Positions 50,312 through 62,234 of a DNA stretch of 64,000 bases are shown in pieces. The first letter of the stretch is position 1, and each line of letters starts with the position of its first letter. The notes beneath the pieces were generated by a model. That model ran no database searches, was not told the origin of the DNA, and saw only the letters and a list, made by a program, of their open reading frames with translations. The translations under genes were made by a program, and so were the position numbers. Source of the DNA: Diphasiastrum complanatum (taxonomy: Eukaryota > Streptophyta > Lycopodiopsida > Lycopodiales > Lycopodiaceae); the NCBI GenBank assembly GCA_029204225.1, contig CM055097.1, positions 38,989,106 to 39,053,105 on the forward strand, written 5' to 3'.

Positions 50312-50924
50312 ACATATAAATACCCTAGATAAGTTATAGTGAGCATCTGGCAAATATCCTCGGATGGAAAATGTGTAACAGTAAGGGCCAAAGGCACATG
50401 AATCACGTAAGGAACCATAGAAATATCATGAGGCAAATCACAAACCTCATCCATGGAGTAAAGAGAAATAACATACAACCTGATCACCAATAGTGAGGGA
50501 ACCATCAAACGTGAACCCGTGAAGAACCCCACAGAAATCAGCAGGAACATCGGCCATAACGGACTCAAGAGATGGAGATATAGAGACCAACGGAGAAGAT
50601 ATTGCACCAACCACTGAACCAGGAGGGCTATCTGAGGTATGCACAAAAGTAATAGTAGAAATACCACCAAGGTATACGGCCTCAATATCAATGAAACCAG
50701 GAATGACCACTGAATACGATATCTGTGAAATAAGGCATATAGGCGCAAGGCACACAACAACAACCTGTAAATCTGGAGCAACATCAACCTGAGGAAGAGG
50801 ACCCACAGATGGTGAAAGTGAAGCAACAACTGATGTACTCTGAATGGAAAGAAGAGCTGCATCCTGACCCTTCAGCAAGCTACGCATAAACTGCTTCTCG
50901 GTAACCAACTGATAGTCACCCTGC
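50312..50924 (-). pseudogene. Gypsy G2 segment after protease
   Basis: Read leftward from 50,924: QGDYQLVTEKQFMRSLLKGQ, which resembles the linker after the Gypsy protease, then an open stretch of 153 codons without RT motifs. It is continuous in sense with the protease ORF to its right once the G3 insert (50,925-51,645) is set aside. Confidence 0.5.
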
Positions 50925-51297
50925 TAAGTTGTCTCCAAGGTATTGTGGTCCCTTTACCATCAGTAGGAGACTAGGCGAGGTCACCTATGAACTAGAACTC
51001 CCACACGACAGTGAGGTTTTTCCAGTCTTTCATGTAAGTCAGTTACGAAAAGCCTTAGCCAGATCAGAAAATCTGGTAGGGGACAGTGTTCTAGTTTTCC
51101 CATTGGATCCTCAGCAACCTCCACATGAACCAGAGGAGATTCTTGATAGTAGAAAGACGCAGACTCATCATACTCTATACCGAGAATATCTGGTTAAGTG
51201 GAATGATCAGCCTGTTGAGAATGCCACTTGGGAAAGAGGCAACGTCCTTCGCAAGATTTTTCCAGACTTTGTCTTAGAGGACCAAGACGGTTCTTAA
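50925..51297 (+). pseudogene. Gypsy G3 integrase C-terminus with chromodomain
   Basis: AKLSPRYCGPFTISRRLGEV is the conserved integrase C-terminal fold. HVSQLRKAL is followed by a chromodomain: YREYLVKWNDQPVENATWE and ERGNVLRKIFPDF. Stop at 51,295-51,297, then polypurine AAGGGGAAGGGAG and the LTR. Everything upstream is cut off at 50,925. The open frame suggests a fairly young copy. Confidence 0.9.
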
Positions 51298-51308
51298 GGG
51301 GAAGGGAG

Positions 51309-51645
51309 TGTTACGAGCTCGTAACCAGTGCCGAACCCTAGAGAACACAGATAGGTCAGATACCACAGTCAGGGTCGTGTCTAGCGTATACGACCAACAG
51401 GGCAAGACAGTGTGAGTAGTGTGCCCCAGCACGGTCCATAGCCATGGCGGGCCTAACACAGTCTAGGGACCCTGTCAGCAGGATAGGGCCCCCAGTTGGG
51501 TCTCGACGTGCAGTCGGCCACGTCAGTGACACGTGGCCGACACTTGGCAGTTGCATGCTACCAGTCCTCACACTGAGCTAGGAGGGGCTTACTCTATATC
51601 AGGGAGTAGGCAAGGTTGGGTGGATCAGTTAGTGTTTGCCCTACT
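51309..51645 (+). repeat. 3' LTR of Gypsy G3 (337 bp)
   Basis: Starts TGTTACGAGCTCGTAACC and ends TTTGCCCTACT, where the sister copy at 63,231-63,567 ends CCCTACA. Contains CACGTCAGTGACACGTGGCC with two ACGT cores near 51,520-51,540, a bZIP-type site. Confidence 0.9.
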
Positions 51646-51661
51646 GTGGTGTTAGGATCTA

Positions 51662-53068
51662 TTACAGATCCACAACAACAGTATCAAGTGAAGAGAACCA
51701 GTCTGCACCAAAAATAATGTCATAGTGCTCCAGAGGAATGATGTAGAAATCTGCCTGACCAGAAAAATCACCAATGCGATAATCCAAGCCTTGAAACATC
51801 TGAGAACTGGGAAAAGAATGGGAACGAGCAACCTCAACACTGAGAGGCTGGGAAGCAGGAACAGGTGTAGCACGAATCCTGGTGGAAATGTAACTGCTAA
51901 TAAATGAATGTGTATTGCCTGTATCCACTAAAGCAATATACTCTCGCCCCGCATCTAGAATAATATGATCCACAAATGGAATAACATACGCAAGCATAAT
52001 AACAGAAGCATGAATTGATAAGTTCTGGCCTAAATACGCATCTAGAAGAACCGCATACTCATCTAGATGGGTATCAACAAAATAAGCTAGTGAGTATACA
52101 ATAGGACCATCATGAAATGTATAACCATATGCCATATGGAGATCTACTGGAGTAGCCAAAGCATCTGAAAGAGCAACCGTAGATCTACGAATAATATCGA
52201 AATAAGGAGCATAGGCGACAACATCTATAGCATGGCACTCAGGAACATGAGTAGCATCAAAGTACTCAACAACAATATCAAAGCATGCAACAGCATCGAC
52301 AATAGTAGCAAGGCATTCTATATCAGTATCAAAGCATGGAACAATATCGTAGCATGCAACACCATCGGTAGCACCATCAAAGCATGCAACGGCATCATCA
52401 ATAGTATCATAGCATGCTACATCAGTATCAAGGACCATATCAGCCGCAACCTGTATATGTGAATCAGCATCAATAGGAACCTGTATATGTGACTCTGACT
52501 CACTACGAAATACAATGACAAGCTCGAGTAGATCAATAACAATCTCAAGTAAATCAGGCAACTCGCTCACACTGTGTGATATAGAATCATCCTCATGTGT
52601 ATCGCTAGCAATGTATAAATCAACCTCATGTGAATCACTAGAAATGTGTGACTCTATCTCTATTTGTCTTGAACAAGAAAATGGAACCTCGCATATGGAA
52701 GAATGCTCACGAGAGAATTCAAAAGGAGTAGAACTCTCAAGACCTATAATACCACTCGTAAGAGCGAGAGGAGGAACAAATACAGAATTATCATCGGAAA
52801 ATATAAGGCGAAGCATAGGTAGAAAGTCATGCCACTCAGAGATAGGCGGAGGAGAATGGACATAGTCAAACCACTTCGACCTAGCAGAACCCTTTAAGAG
52901 AAAAATTGCATCAAGAATCTTATTAGGACCTGAACAAGTTGGCCGAGAAGTATCAAAGTGATACTGAAGATGTGTGAGCCATTTGTCGAACATATGTTCA
53001 GATGGCATATCACTATTAAAAACAAATACATAATCTAAAGGGGATAGAGATCGAAAATCAGAAGTCAT
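51662..53068 (-). CDS. Gypsy G2 gag-protease polyprotein
   Basis: 468 codons from the ATG at 53,068 (MTSDFRSLSPLDYVF). The frame is open further upstream, but that part is a Phe-rich A/T artefact. Gag (about residues 20-110) has MFDKWLTHLQYHF and ARSKWFDYVHSPPPISEWHD. Residues 150-330 are acidic, with VACYD/VACFD motifs recurring. No CX2CX4HX4C knuckle is present. The protease is at the end: ALVDTGNTHSFISSYIS (DTG near residue 382) and HYDIIFGADWFSSLDTVVVD. The frame stops just where the G3 LTR segment begins, so pol was severed by that insertion. Confidence 0.85.
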   Translation of the reverse strand: MTSDFRSLSPLDYVFVFNSDMPSEHMFDKWLTHLQYHFDTSRPTCSGPNKILDAIFLLKGSARSKWFDYVHSPPPISEWHDFLPMLRLIFSDDNSVFVPPLALTSGIIGLESSTPFEFSREHSSICEVPFSCSRQIEIESHISSDSHEVDLYIASDTHEDDSISHSVSELPDLLEIVIDLLELVIVFRSESESHIQVPIDADSHIQVAADMVLDTDVACYDTIDDAVACFDGATDGVACYDIVPCFDTDIECLATIVDAVACFDIVVEYFDATHVPECHAIDVVAYAPYFDIIRRSTVALSDALATPVDLHMAYGYTFHDGPIVYSLAYFVDTHLDEYAVLLDAYLGQNLSIHASVIMLAYVIPFVDHIILDAGREYIALVDTGNTHSFISSYISTRIRATPVPASQPLSVEVARSHSFPSSQMFQGLDYRIGDFSGQADFYIIPLEHYDIIFGADWFSSLDTVVVDL

Positions 53069-53839
53069 GATAAAAAAAATAAAAAGTAACGGAAAAGAAT
53101 ATGTAACCCAATAATCCAAATAATTTGGGTGGTTTTTTTTTATAACTTTTTTATAATGGAGCGTAGAAAACAAAAAAAAAGTGAAAAACGAAAACGACGA
53201 TGAAAATGAATTATGGAATCGAAACGCAAATGGAACAGAAACTAATAACAAATAACGAAAGACAAAATGAAAAATGCGATGGAAAACACAAACTAGAAAA
53301 TGGAATGGAAATAACAAAACAACAGCCACAAGCAGAAAGTTAAGCCAGACAAGACGCTAATCAAGTGGACGAACCGAAGGAGAGGACATAAGTCGTCACA
53401 ACAGGTTCACCAATGAAAAGACGTGAAAAAGCCTGCTTAAGAAAAAAAAAAAAAAAAGGAGGGAAATGACAAATAGTGTAAGTAGTACCTCGCAACTGCA
53501 ATCGAAAGCGTGCTAAAAACGGTAGTAAAATGGAGAGATACCGGGCAGCCACCAAATAGAGATAAGAGGGGCCTGCAAAAGCAACCAAATAATGAGAGAA
53601 ATAAGTAGCAAGTAGTGGAGTATATGGCTGGAAAATGGACAGCTAAGTAAGGAAGGTGAGTGCCAAACAGAGAGGTTAGGCAGCCAGCAAGCAAAGCTGG
53701 AAAATCCGTAGAAAGAAGGTGGAGACAATGCAAGGAGGAGTGTGCTGGGAAAGAGACAAATAGGTTGAGTTGTGGACAGCAAGCAGAAAGCAAAGTAGGA
53801 TGCTGGAAGTACGTGATGGTGGGCTGGAAGATGGGCAGC

Positions 53840-54450
53840 AACAGTAGGGCGCCAGTCCTCCTCCAAACGATAGTGATAATCTGCAGGCAAAACAAGCGGA
53901 GAGAGAAAACTGAAGATCCAAGCTGAAAATGCTGAAGATCCAAGCTGAAAATGGATGCTGGGCAGCAGCTAGTAAGATCCACAAATGTCCTGCAAAATGA
54001 TCGAAAAATCGCTGAAAATGATGATAAAGTAGGGCGCTGGACAGCCTCCAAACAATCCGCAAAATGGACAGCAAATCGGTGGAGAAATTCGTCGAAGATG
54101 GCAAGGTAGTAGGGCGTTGGGCAGCAACTACCAGAATCCACACATAACCTTAAAAAAAAATGGAAGAAACCGCTGAATGGTGATGAAGTAGGGCGCTAGA
54201 CAGCCTCCAATCAATCCACGAAATGGGCAGCAAATCGGTGGAGAAAATCGACGGAAGTGACAAGGTAGTAGGGCGCTGGCCAGTCTCTACCAAATCTGGA
54301 AAACTGATAGAAATTTAAGGAAAAAATCAACGAAAGTGATGGGTTAGTAGGGTGCTAGACAACCTCTACTAAATCTAAAAACACGATGGAAATCTGATGA
54401 AAAAATCGACGAGAGTGATGGGTTAGTAGGGCGCTGGATAGCCTCTACTA
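53840..54450 (-). repeat. 79-80-bp tandem repeats in the G2 leader
   Basis: The word GTAGGGCGCTGG or a close variant recurs at about 54,029, 54,108, 54,188, 54,268, 54,347 and 54,426, with an outlier at 53,843. Units also share ACAGCCTCCAA, or CTCTACTAAATCT in the later units. They lie between the primer-binding site and gag. Confidence 0.88.
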
Positions 54451-54478
54451 AATCTGAAAAAGTGGTGCACAGGAAAGT

Positions 54479-54490
54479 GCTCTGATACCA
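54479..54490 (-). other. Primer-binding site of G2
   Basis: Minus strand TGGTATCAGAGC. The 5' LTR should extend rightward from 54,491; its far end could not be fixed. Confidence 0.8.
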
Positions 54491-55539
<1,049 letters not shown>

Positions 55540-55803
55540 GCAAGAGTAGAGTTTGTGCTTTTGTCTATTCATGAGTGCGTTATCTTTCTACAATGTGATT
55601 AATTGTACAGGGAATGATTATATTAGATGGATCTACACTCTACAGTAGGGCGATGGCTGCCTTCCAGCGATGGCTAATCCAGCGCTAGCTCACTAGCTCC
55701 CATCACCCTCTGTCTCCATCGCCTCCCTCTCTCTCTCATGCTTACCCTGCTGGCCATCACCCTACCGCCATCGCCCTACTGCCATTGCTCCACTACTGCC
55801 TTC

Positions 55804-57098
55804 ATGCCTCCTCGAAAAAAAACACCCACTCCCCCCCGTCCCTCCCCTGCCATCTCACGCCCCCTCGCTGTCTCCTCACCCCCCCCTCGCTGACACCTCA
55901 CTCCCCTCCATCGTTGCTAGCTCTCCACCCCCCGATGCTGACCTCCTCGCTACTGCCCACCCCCTCGCTGCTCCTACTGATGTACCCCCCCCTTCGCTGG
56001 TGCCCTCGTGGATAGTGCTTCCTCAGCCCTTGCTGAGAGTGTTGCCCTACCCCCTCCCTTGCTAGCGCTGCCTCAGCTACTTGCTCAGCTGCTGATGCTG
56101 CTGACCTGCCCCCCCTCGCTACTGCTACCACAGAAACCACCTCAGATGCTGCCATTTTAGTTGTTGCCACTGCAGCTGCCTCTGATGCTGCTGGCACATC
56201 AGCTGCTTCTGATGTTGATGCCACCTCAGCTGCCATCTCAGCTACTGCCTCATCCCACCCCCTCGATGCTACCTCCAAGGCCTCCCTTTTGTTGAATTTG
56301 AATCCGATCGATCAGGCCATTCCTAACGGCCTCCTTCCTATTCCCATCTCCCAACCAGCTATAGCTCCTCTGATCCCATACACTCCCTCAAAGTCCACCG
56401 AGCTTTTCTCCTCATGGGAAGTCGACCAACTGAAAGCCGATTTCCAGCTTTTGAAAAAAGAGCTTTCACAGCTAAAGGGTATATTGGCCTCTCTGCTCAA
56501 AGAAAAGAACGTGTTGGAGTCCAAAGTTGCCACATTGGAACAAGTGATTAGTACTAAACAGGTTGCTGCCTCAGAATCTACTACCACCATGATACGGGAG
56601 CTCGAAAATAAGATTGAACAGCAAAAAGAAGAAACCCTTTCATGGGTAGCAGTATTGAAGAAGGGCACCAAGCCTAGTGCCCCCATTTCTTCAGTCACCT
56701 CAGCCACCATCTCGGAAGAATGGTCACGGGAACAAAAAGCTCATAATATCAGAGTTCGGGGGATACCAGATATGCAGGATGCCATGGCCGAAGCTACGAG
56801 ATTTCTCGAGACCACCCTTGGACATGGGACAGATGGGTTAGACACCACCTGGAGGACCACCAGAGATGCAGCTACATTGATCATCTGCTTCACATCCCTA
56901 GCCAGCCGTAGAGAGGCCTTACGATGTAGAGCCAAACTACGGGGTACCACTATATACATGGATGATGATCTCACCTATATCCAGGTAGAGGAGAGGCGTA
57001 AGGCCTTTCAGGAGGCTAGGGAGTCAGGCATACGTATTATATACAGAGATGGACGGGTGCGCCGTTTGGATAGCGCTCGTGATGGTTCCCATAGTTAG
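55804..57098 (+). pseudogene. LINE E ORF1 protein (coiled coil, RRM, CTD)
   Basis: RNA-binding chaperone-type protein of an L1-like element. ORF1 begins MPPRKKTPTPPRP at 55,804; LINE F has the same MPPRK start. A low-complexity Pro/Ser/Ala region has a frameshift in C runs, and the frame is then open to the TAG at 57,096. A coiled coil (LKADFQLLKKELSQLKGILA and on) spans 56,420-56,640. It is followed by WVAVLKKGTKPSAPIS, an RRM-like core with NIRVRGIPD and ATLIICFTS, and a C-terminal domain MDDDLTYIQVEERRKAFQEA, RDGRVRRLD. No CCHC knuckle. This matches vertebrate-type L1 ORF1 architecture. Function is inferred from that family. Confidence 0.8.
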
Positions 57099-57130
57099 GG
57101 ATTTGGGGTGCCTGGGGTTGGGAGCACCCC
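57096..57130 (+). promoter_or_regulatory. In-frame UAG and stem-loop between ORF1 and ORF2
   Basis: TAG at 57,096-57,098 ends ORF1, and ORF2 continues in the same frame. Six bases later GGGGTGC (57,105-57,111) can pair with GCACCCC (57,124-57,130) around a 12-base loop. No ATG occurs in frame before the endonuclease Asn codon. The layout resembles retroviral UAG-G readthrough signals; function is inference. Confidence 0.55.
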
Positions 57131-60100
57131 GGGGCCCCATCCACACCACCTTCGGATTGGAGTGTGGAACTGTGCGGGCATACATTCCTCTTCTTCTACT
57201 GGAGACCTTGTTGATTTTATTACAAGCAGAGATATATTATTCTTCATGGAGACACACGAGAGCCCGGAGCGAGGACTTCCTTCTTTTCCTGGATACAGAT
57301 GGGACTCAGTATTCCGACGAGAAACTAGGTCTGCCAGTGGTCGAGGTTCAGGTGGGGTCGCCTCCTTGTACAGAGAGTCTCTCCACTCGAGTATGGACTT
57401 CATCGGACATGACGAGCAGGCTCGCTATATTTGGACTCGCATCGTGGGTCATGATATCGGTTTGGATAGAGATGTTTTTATTGCAGCATGTTACTTTCCA
57501 CCAGAGTCTTCATCTTTTGCTGAGGGTATTGGATCTCCATATCAGGATCTCTCACCAGATATTATCATATTCTCAAAGCGTGGGCATATTCTCCTCACAG
57601 GGGATTTTAATGCCAAGACATCATCGAGACAGACGGAGTTTTTCGACACCACGGATCAGCTGCGTGTTCATGCCCTTGACAGTGATATGGTTGGAGTTAC
57701 CAGGACTTCCGCGGACAGTTCGGGACCTACTACTCCATATGGTGAGTACTTACTGCAGTTTGGAGAGGCACATGAGCTAGCCATTTATAATGGCTTACCC
57801 TGCTGGCCACATTCAGACAGTTATACATGTCACCCTCACAGTGGAGGACATAGTGTCGTTGACTATCTCATGGGGTCACCATCCTTTATACCCATAGTCT
57901 CTGACTTCCACGTTTCTCCCACCACCCTTTCTGATCACTCATTTCTCTCCTTCGATATTGGCCACCTTCAACCTACTCCTCCATCTTCACTACCCATGCT
58001 TACCCGAGCACCCAAGTACACATTTGATCCCACTTACATGCCACTATACCAGCAGTACCTGGCTTCACTTTTGAACTCCTTTCCTCATGACAGTCCAGTC
58101 GACATCCAGGCCACCTTTCTCACCACCTCACTCCACTCAGCTACATCACTAACCTTCCCCACAAAACCCCATCCCAAAAAGACTCGACGCACACCCCGAC
58201 CACTGCACCCCCCATGGTACGATACCGAGTGTCGTTCTCTTCATCAGTCGGTAACCTACTCACGTACCCATGCCCCACATCTACTTCAATCTTCCCAACG
58301 CTCCTACCATCGTGTTTTCCGCCGTAAGAAGCGTTCCTATGATGATTCTGAAGGGAAACGTCTTATTGACCTTCTTTTCAGTTCCTCTTTGGGCGCTTTT
58401 TGGCGTGAGTTCATTCCGCGCTCTCCGCCACCTCTCTTGGAGGACCTCCGCATTTGGACTACTTATGCTACTAGCTTGTATATTGTCCCTACCGACTCAC
58501 CTATCTCTATATCCCCGCGACCATTGAGTTCTCTTTCTTTACATCTGACATGGTACTTGCAGCCATTAAGAAAATGACGTCCCACAAGGCCAGAGATATT
58601 GAAGATCTTGAGTCTAAACTCCTTTCTCATGCCTCTGACCTACTCGCTCCCACCATAGCCACCCTTCTTAACTCCGCTGTTGTTTCTGGTTTCCCATCGT
58701 CCTTGTGCACTAACATTATCCACCCCATCCATAAGAATGGTGACCCCATGATTCTGAGTAACTACCGCACCATTATGATTGGACATGTCCTGGCAAAGCT
58801 ATATGGTACTATACTTCAGTTTGTTGTGAGCTCAGAGGCAGAGACTAGGAGACTACATGCTATGGGTCAGGTGGGTTTTCGAGCCCATCACTCTACCACA
58901 GATCACATCTTCACACTACGGACCTTGATTGAGGAGGCTAAGCATAGGAGAGAGAGGGTTTACTGCTGTTTTGTGGACTTCAGGAAAGCCTTTGATTCTG
59001 TTCCTCGCTCGCTACTCATCCGAGACCTCGGCTTCTCCACCGACATCATTCTTGTTGTGATGGCACTTTATGAGCGTGTCCTGGGATGTTTCCGGCATAG
59101 CAATGGCTTATCCGATCACATTTGGAGCACTATTGGGGTAAAACAAGGTTGCTCCATCTCACCAATCCTCTTTGGCTTGTATATTGATGAGTTGGAGAGA
59201 GTCATTACACAGTGCGGTGGCGCTGGTTGCAGGATTGGGGACATCTTGATTGCTATCCTCCTTTATGCTGATGATGTGGTACTGGTCTCACCTACCAGAG
59301 AGGGTCTACAGCGACAGTTAGATTGCCTACAAGAATTCTGCACCAAATGGGGCCTAGGAGTGAACATTGGGAAGACCAAGGTCATGGTCTTCAACACTTC
59401 TCGAGCATTCATGCAGCGACAGGAGCTTACTCTTGATGGGCAGGTTCTAGAGGTGGTCGCTTCATACACATACTTGGGGATCCTTTTCTCGGGTCCTACT
59501 TTTAGCATGAGACAGGCCGCCACCACCCGACTGGGTAAGGGACATGCCTCCCTTGTTCAGCTAGAGAGATTTTGTTTCCGGAAGTCCATTCATGATGCTC
59601 GAAGCAAGTGTCGGCTCTTTGATACCATTGTTACCCCAACGGCTCCACATGAGATTCTCCTGGCCGAGTTTGTGGTTCCACCTATACAGATCGAGGCAGC
59701 TCTTCAGCTAATGTTACCTACATACAGAGGGTCCAGGCATTACCAAATATAGACAGACAATACATACAGATTGCGTTGTCCTCCTCACAGAGTCAGGGCT
59801 ACAGATTATCATGGTTCTCTCAGGCATCGCACCTCTTACTAGAGTCATTTGATATCTCCATCACAGCACTTCCCTCGGGCACCCATGAGTATATCAGACG
59901 ATTCCTCTATCGCGCATATCTAGAGCGGACTTGGCATAACCAGTTAGAGGTTAACCTAGCTTTCTACCGGACTCACTTTTTGGAGCTGGATGCATCAGGA
60001 ACCCCGGTCATGCCACGCTACTTGGGCTCGGGTCTATCACATTGCCTCAGATTCACTTTGGGACAGCTCAAGGTGTCGTCTCATCAGCTAGCTATTGAGA

Positions 60101-60753
60101 CTGGGAGATTTTATGGTATTCCTAGAGAGGAGCGGATTTGCCAGTTATGCTCTTTAGGTGAGGTGGAGTCTGAGGAGCAGTTTATCTTTAGATGCCCTGT
60201 ATACTATGAGATCAGAGGGCGATATCATTGCTTATTCCGAGACATACCTACCACTCTACGCTCTCTCATAGCCCATGAGGACCCACAATGTGTCGCTCTG
60301 ATGGTACGCGAGATGTTCATATTACGGAGAGATCTATCCGGGACATCCCAGCATTTTACCTCACATTTTACCTCACAGCCATTGATTACTTCCTTCTTCA
60401 CTAGGCGGAGATCATATGATTTAGTGCATGAGGATGAGGATTATGACGACGATGAGGATGATAGCCGCCTACATGCCCACAGAGATCAGAGACAGTGTAC
60501 GTCCCACCATCACGTTATCACCAGGATCACCAGAGATTCCACACAGAGACGTGCTACTACACATGCCCGTGCTCATACTCATAGACGATGCCATCAGGCT
60601 CCAGTGCCTCTAGTGTTGCGGCTCGCATTACATCTTTCTACAGCACCAGCACAGCAGCAGCAGTTTCAGCATAGTCCTTATAGCTTGACATGGATACATA
60701 GGACTATTATGCGCACATACTCTCGCATACGTATCTGTCTTAATTTGTACTAG
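57099..60753 (+). pseudogene. LINE E ORF2: endonuclease and reverse transcriptase
   Basis: Near-complete ORF2 with two frameshifts (about 58,515 and 59,712). AP-type endonuclease 57,160-57,960: VWNCAGI (Asn), METHE (Glu), GDFNAK, VVDYLMGS and LSDHSFLSF, all catalytic residues present. Linker HPPWYDTECRS and RRKKRSYDDSEGKR. RT 58,550-59,740: [72 protein letters not shown]. The C-terminal finger CQLCSLGEVESEEQFIFRC (60,140-60,196) has Gln where other copies have His. The tail is His/Arg/Asp-rich. No RNase H seen. The frameshifts make it inactive as it stands. Confidence 0.92.
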
Positions 60754-60838
60754 ATGTTTTTTCTTTTTGCAGTTTTGGAGACGTTTTTATACGCTCCCAT
60801 GGTTACCACATACTTGACATGTACTTCATTAGTCTTAT

Positions 60839-60870
60839 ATGCCTTTGGCATGAAAAAGACATTAATAAAG
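60839..60870 (+). terminator. Conserved LINE 3' hairpin and AATAAAG
   Basis: ATGCC-TTT-GGCAT (60,839-60,851) is followed by ACATTAATAAAG (60,859-60,870). The same hairpin, with TTTT loop, occurs in copies C and D, and worn in A and B. It could be a polyadenylation signal, a recognition hairpin for the element's own RT, or both. Confidence 0.7.
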
Positions 60871-60946
60871 CTTTCTTTCTTCTTCTCTCTCTCTCTTCTT
60901 GAACTTGCTGAGAGAGGGGATTTGCAGCTGACTGCTTGTGGAAACT

Positions 60947-62234
60947 ATGCCTCCACGTAAGTGTGGGGGAGTGAGCTCCCCCTCTCGATCTAGCTCCAAA
61001 AAATGGTGCTCCTCTACGTGCCTCCATCGCTACTGGTGGTAGTAGCTCCAGCACACCTAATGCCTCTGTCTGCAGCAGCTCCAATGCTGGCTCTGCTCCT
61101 CTAAATGCCTGCATCAATGTTGTTTGTAGTAGCTCCAGCGCTCCAGCCTCTGATGTTTGTAGTAACTCCAGCGATGGTAACACTCCCTCCATCGCTGTTG
61201 TTTGCGCTGCTGCTTCATCTCTGGCAGGGCCTCCAGGAGAGTCACAGCAGGGCGCAGCCGTGTCTGCTTCAAAGCAGTGCACATCCACCAGTGCCTTAGG
61301 ATAGGCGACCATTTCAGAGTAAGGCTTCAGATTATTTGGACAATCTGAGACGGATGGTGCTCCTTCATCTGTCCTTGGCAGTTCCCCTTTTTCTGCAGTT
61401 GTCTCCAGTCATATGTCTCATAATTACACCCCTTCCAAAGCTATGGAGGGTCTCCTTGTCTATGAATAAGCTGGCTAAAACAGGAATTGTGAGAGCTTAA
61501 ACAATGGCTAAGCTACTTAGAAATGGAAAATGGCAAAGACAAGGTGCAAATGGGATACCTGCAGGCTGAAAATTTGCAGCTTAAAAAAGAAGAAGCTAAT
61601 GTGGGCATCGTGTTGCAAGACCTGCAAGGATTGAAGAAGGTGAATGATAAACTGAAAACCGAAGTGGAAGCATTGACGCATGAGCTCAAAGCCCAACCTA
61701 TTCTTGCCACACCGGAATCCTCAAACCGCTTCAAGGAACTAGAAGACAAAATTGAACAGCATACGGAAGAAACCATGTCTTGGGCAGCAGTACTCAAGAA
61801 AGGAACTAAGCCTACAGCACCTATCTCCTCGGTTATTTCAGCTACTCTTTCGGAGAAGAGACTTCGGGGCAGCAAAGCTCTCAACATTCGGGTACGTGGT
61901 ATTGTGGATACCCAAAATGTCATTGAAGAAGCAAAACGTTTTCTTGAAACCACTTTAGGCCACCATAGTGAAGGGCTTGATACAGCATGGCGGACAAAAC
62001 TAGATAATACTACTTTGATTATTCGTTTCACCTCGTCTATCACTCGTAGAGATGTCCTGTAAGAGAGCTAAGCTGAAACATACACGAATCTTCATGGATG
62101 ATGACCTCACATATATCCAAGTGGAAGAAAGGCGTCAAGCTTTCCAGGAAGCCAAGGCGTCGGGCTGACGTGTGATTTATCGTGATGGACAGGTTGGTTA
62201 CCTTGACAATGTGCCCACAAGCTCCCACCAATAG
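60947..62234 (+). pseudogene. LINE F ORF1 protein
   Basis: MPPRKCGGVSSPSRSSSKK start, a broken Ser/Ala-rich region (GGSSSSTPNASVCSSSNAG), then an intact stretch 61,523-62,062. That stretch has a coiled coil (LQAENLQLKKEEANV and on), SWAAVLKKGTKPTAPISSV, and an RRM-like core LNIRVRGIVD and TTLIIRFTSS. A two-base deletion near 62,058 precedes the CTD FMDDDLTYIQVEERRQAFQE. One TGA lies at 62,166 before the final CAATAGGGA. Confidence 0.82.

Noticed and set aside
50293-50862. 189-codon Leu-rich minus-strand ORF resembling a membrane protein
   Set aside because: It overlaps the G2 frame that continues from the protease region; its hydrophobic look comes from reading T-rich codons in another frame.
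53437-54141. Long minus-strand ORFs of up to 234 codons upstream of G2 gag
   Set aside because: They span the 80-bp leader repeats, lack domains, and give repeated low-complexity peptides.
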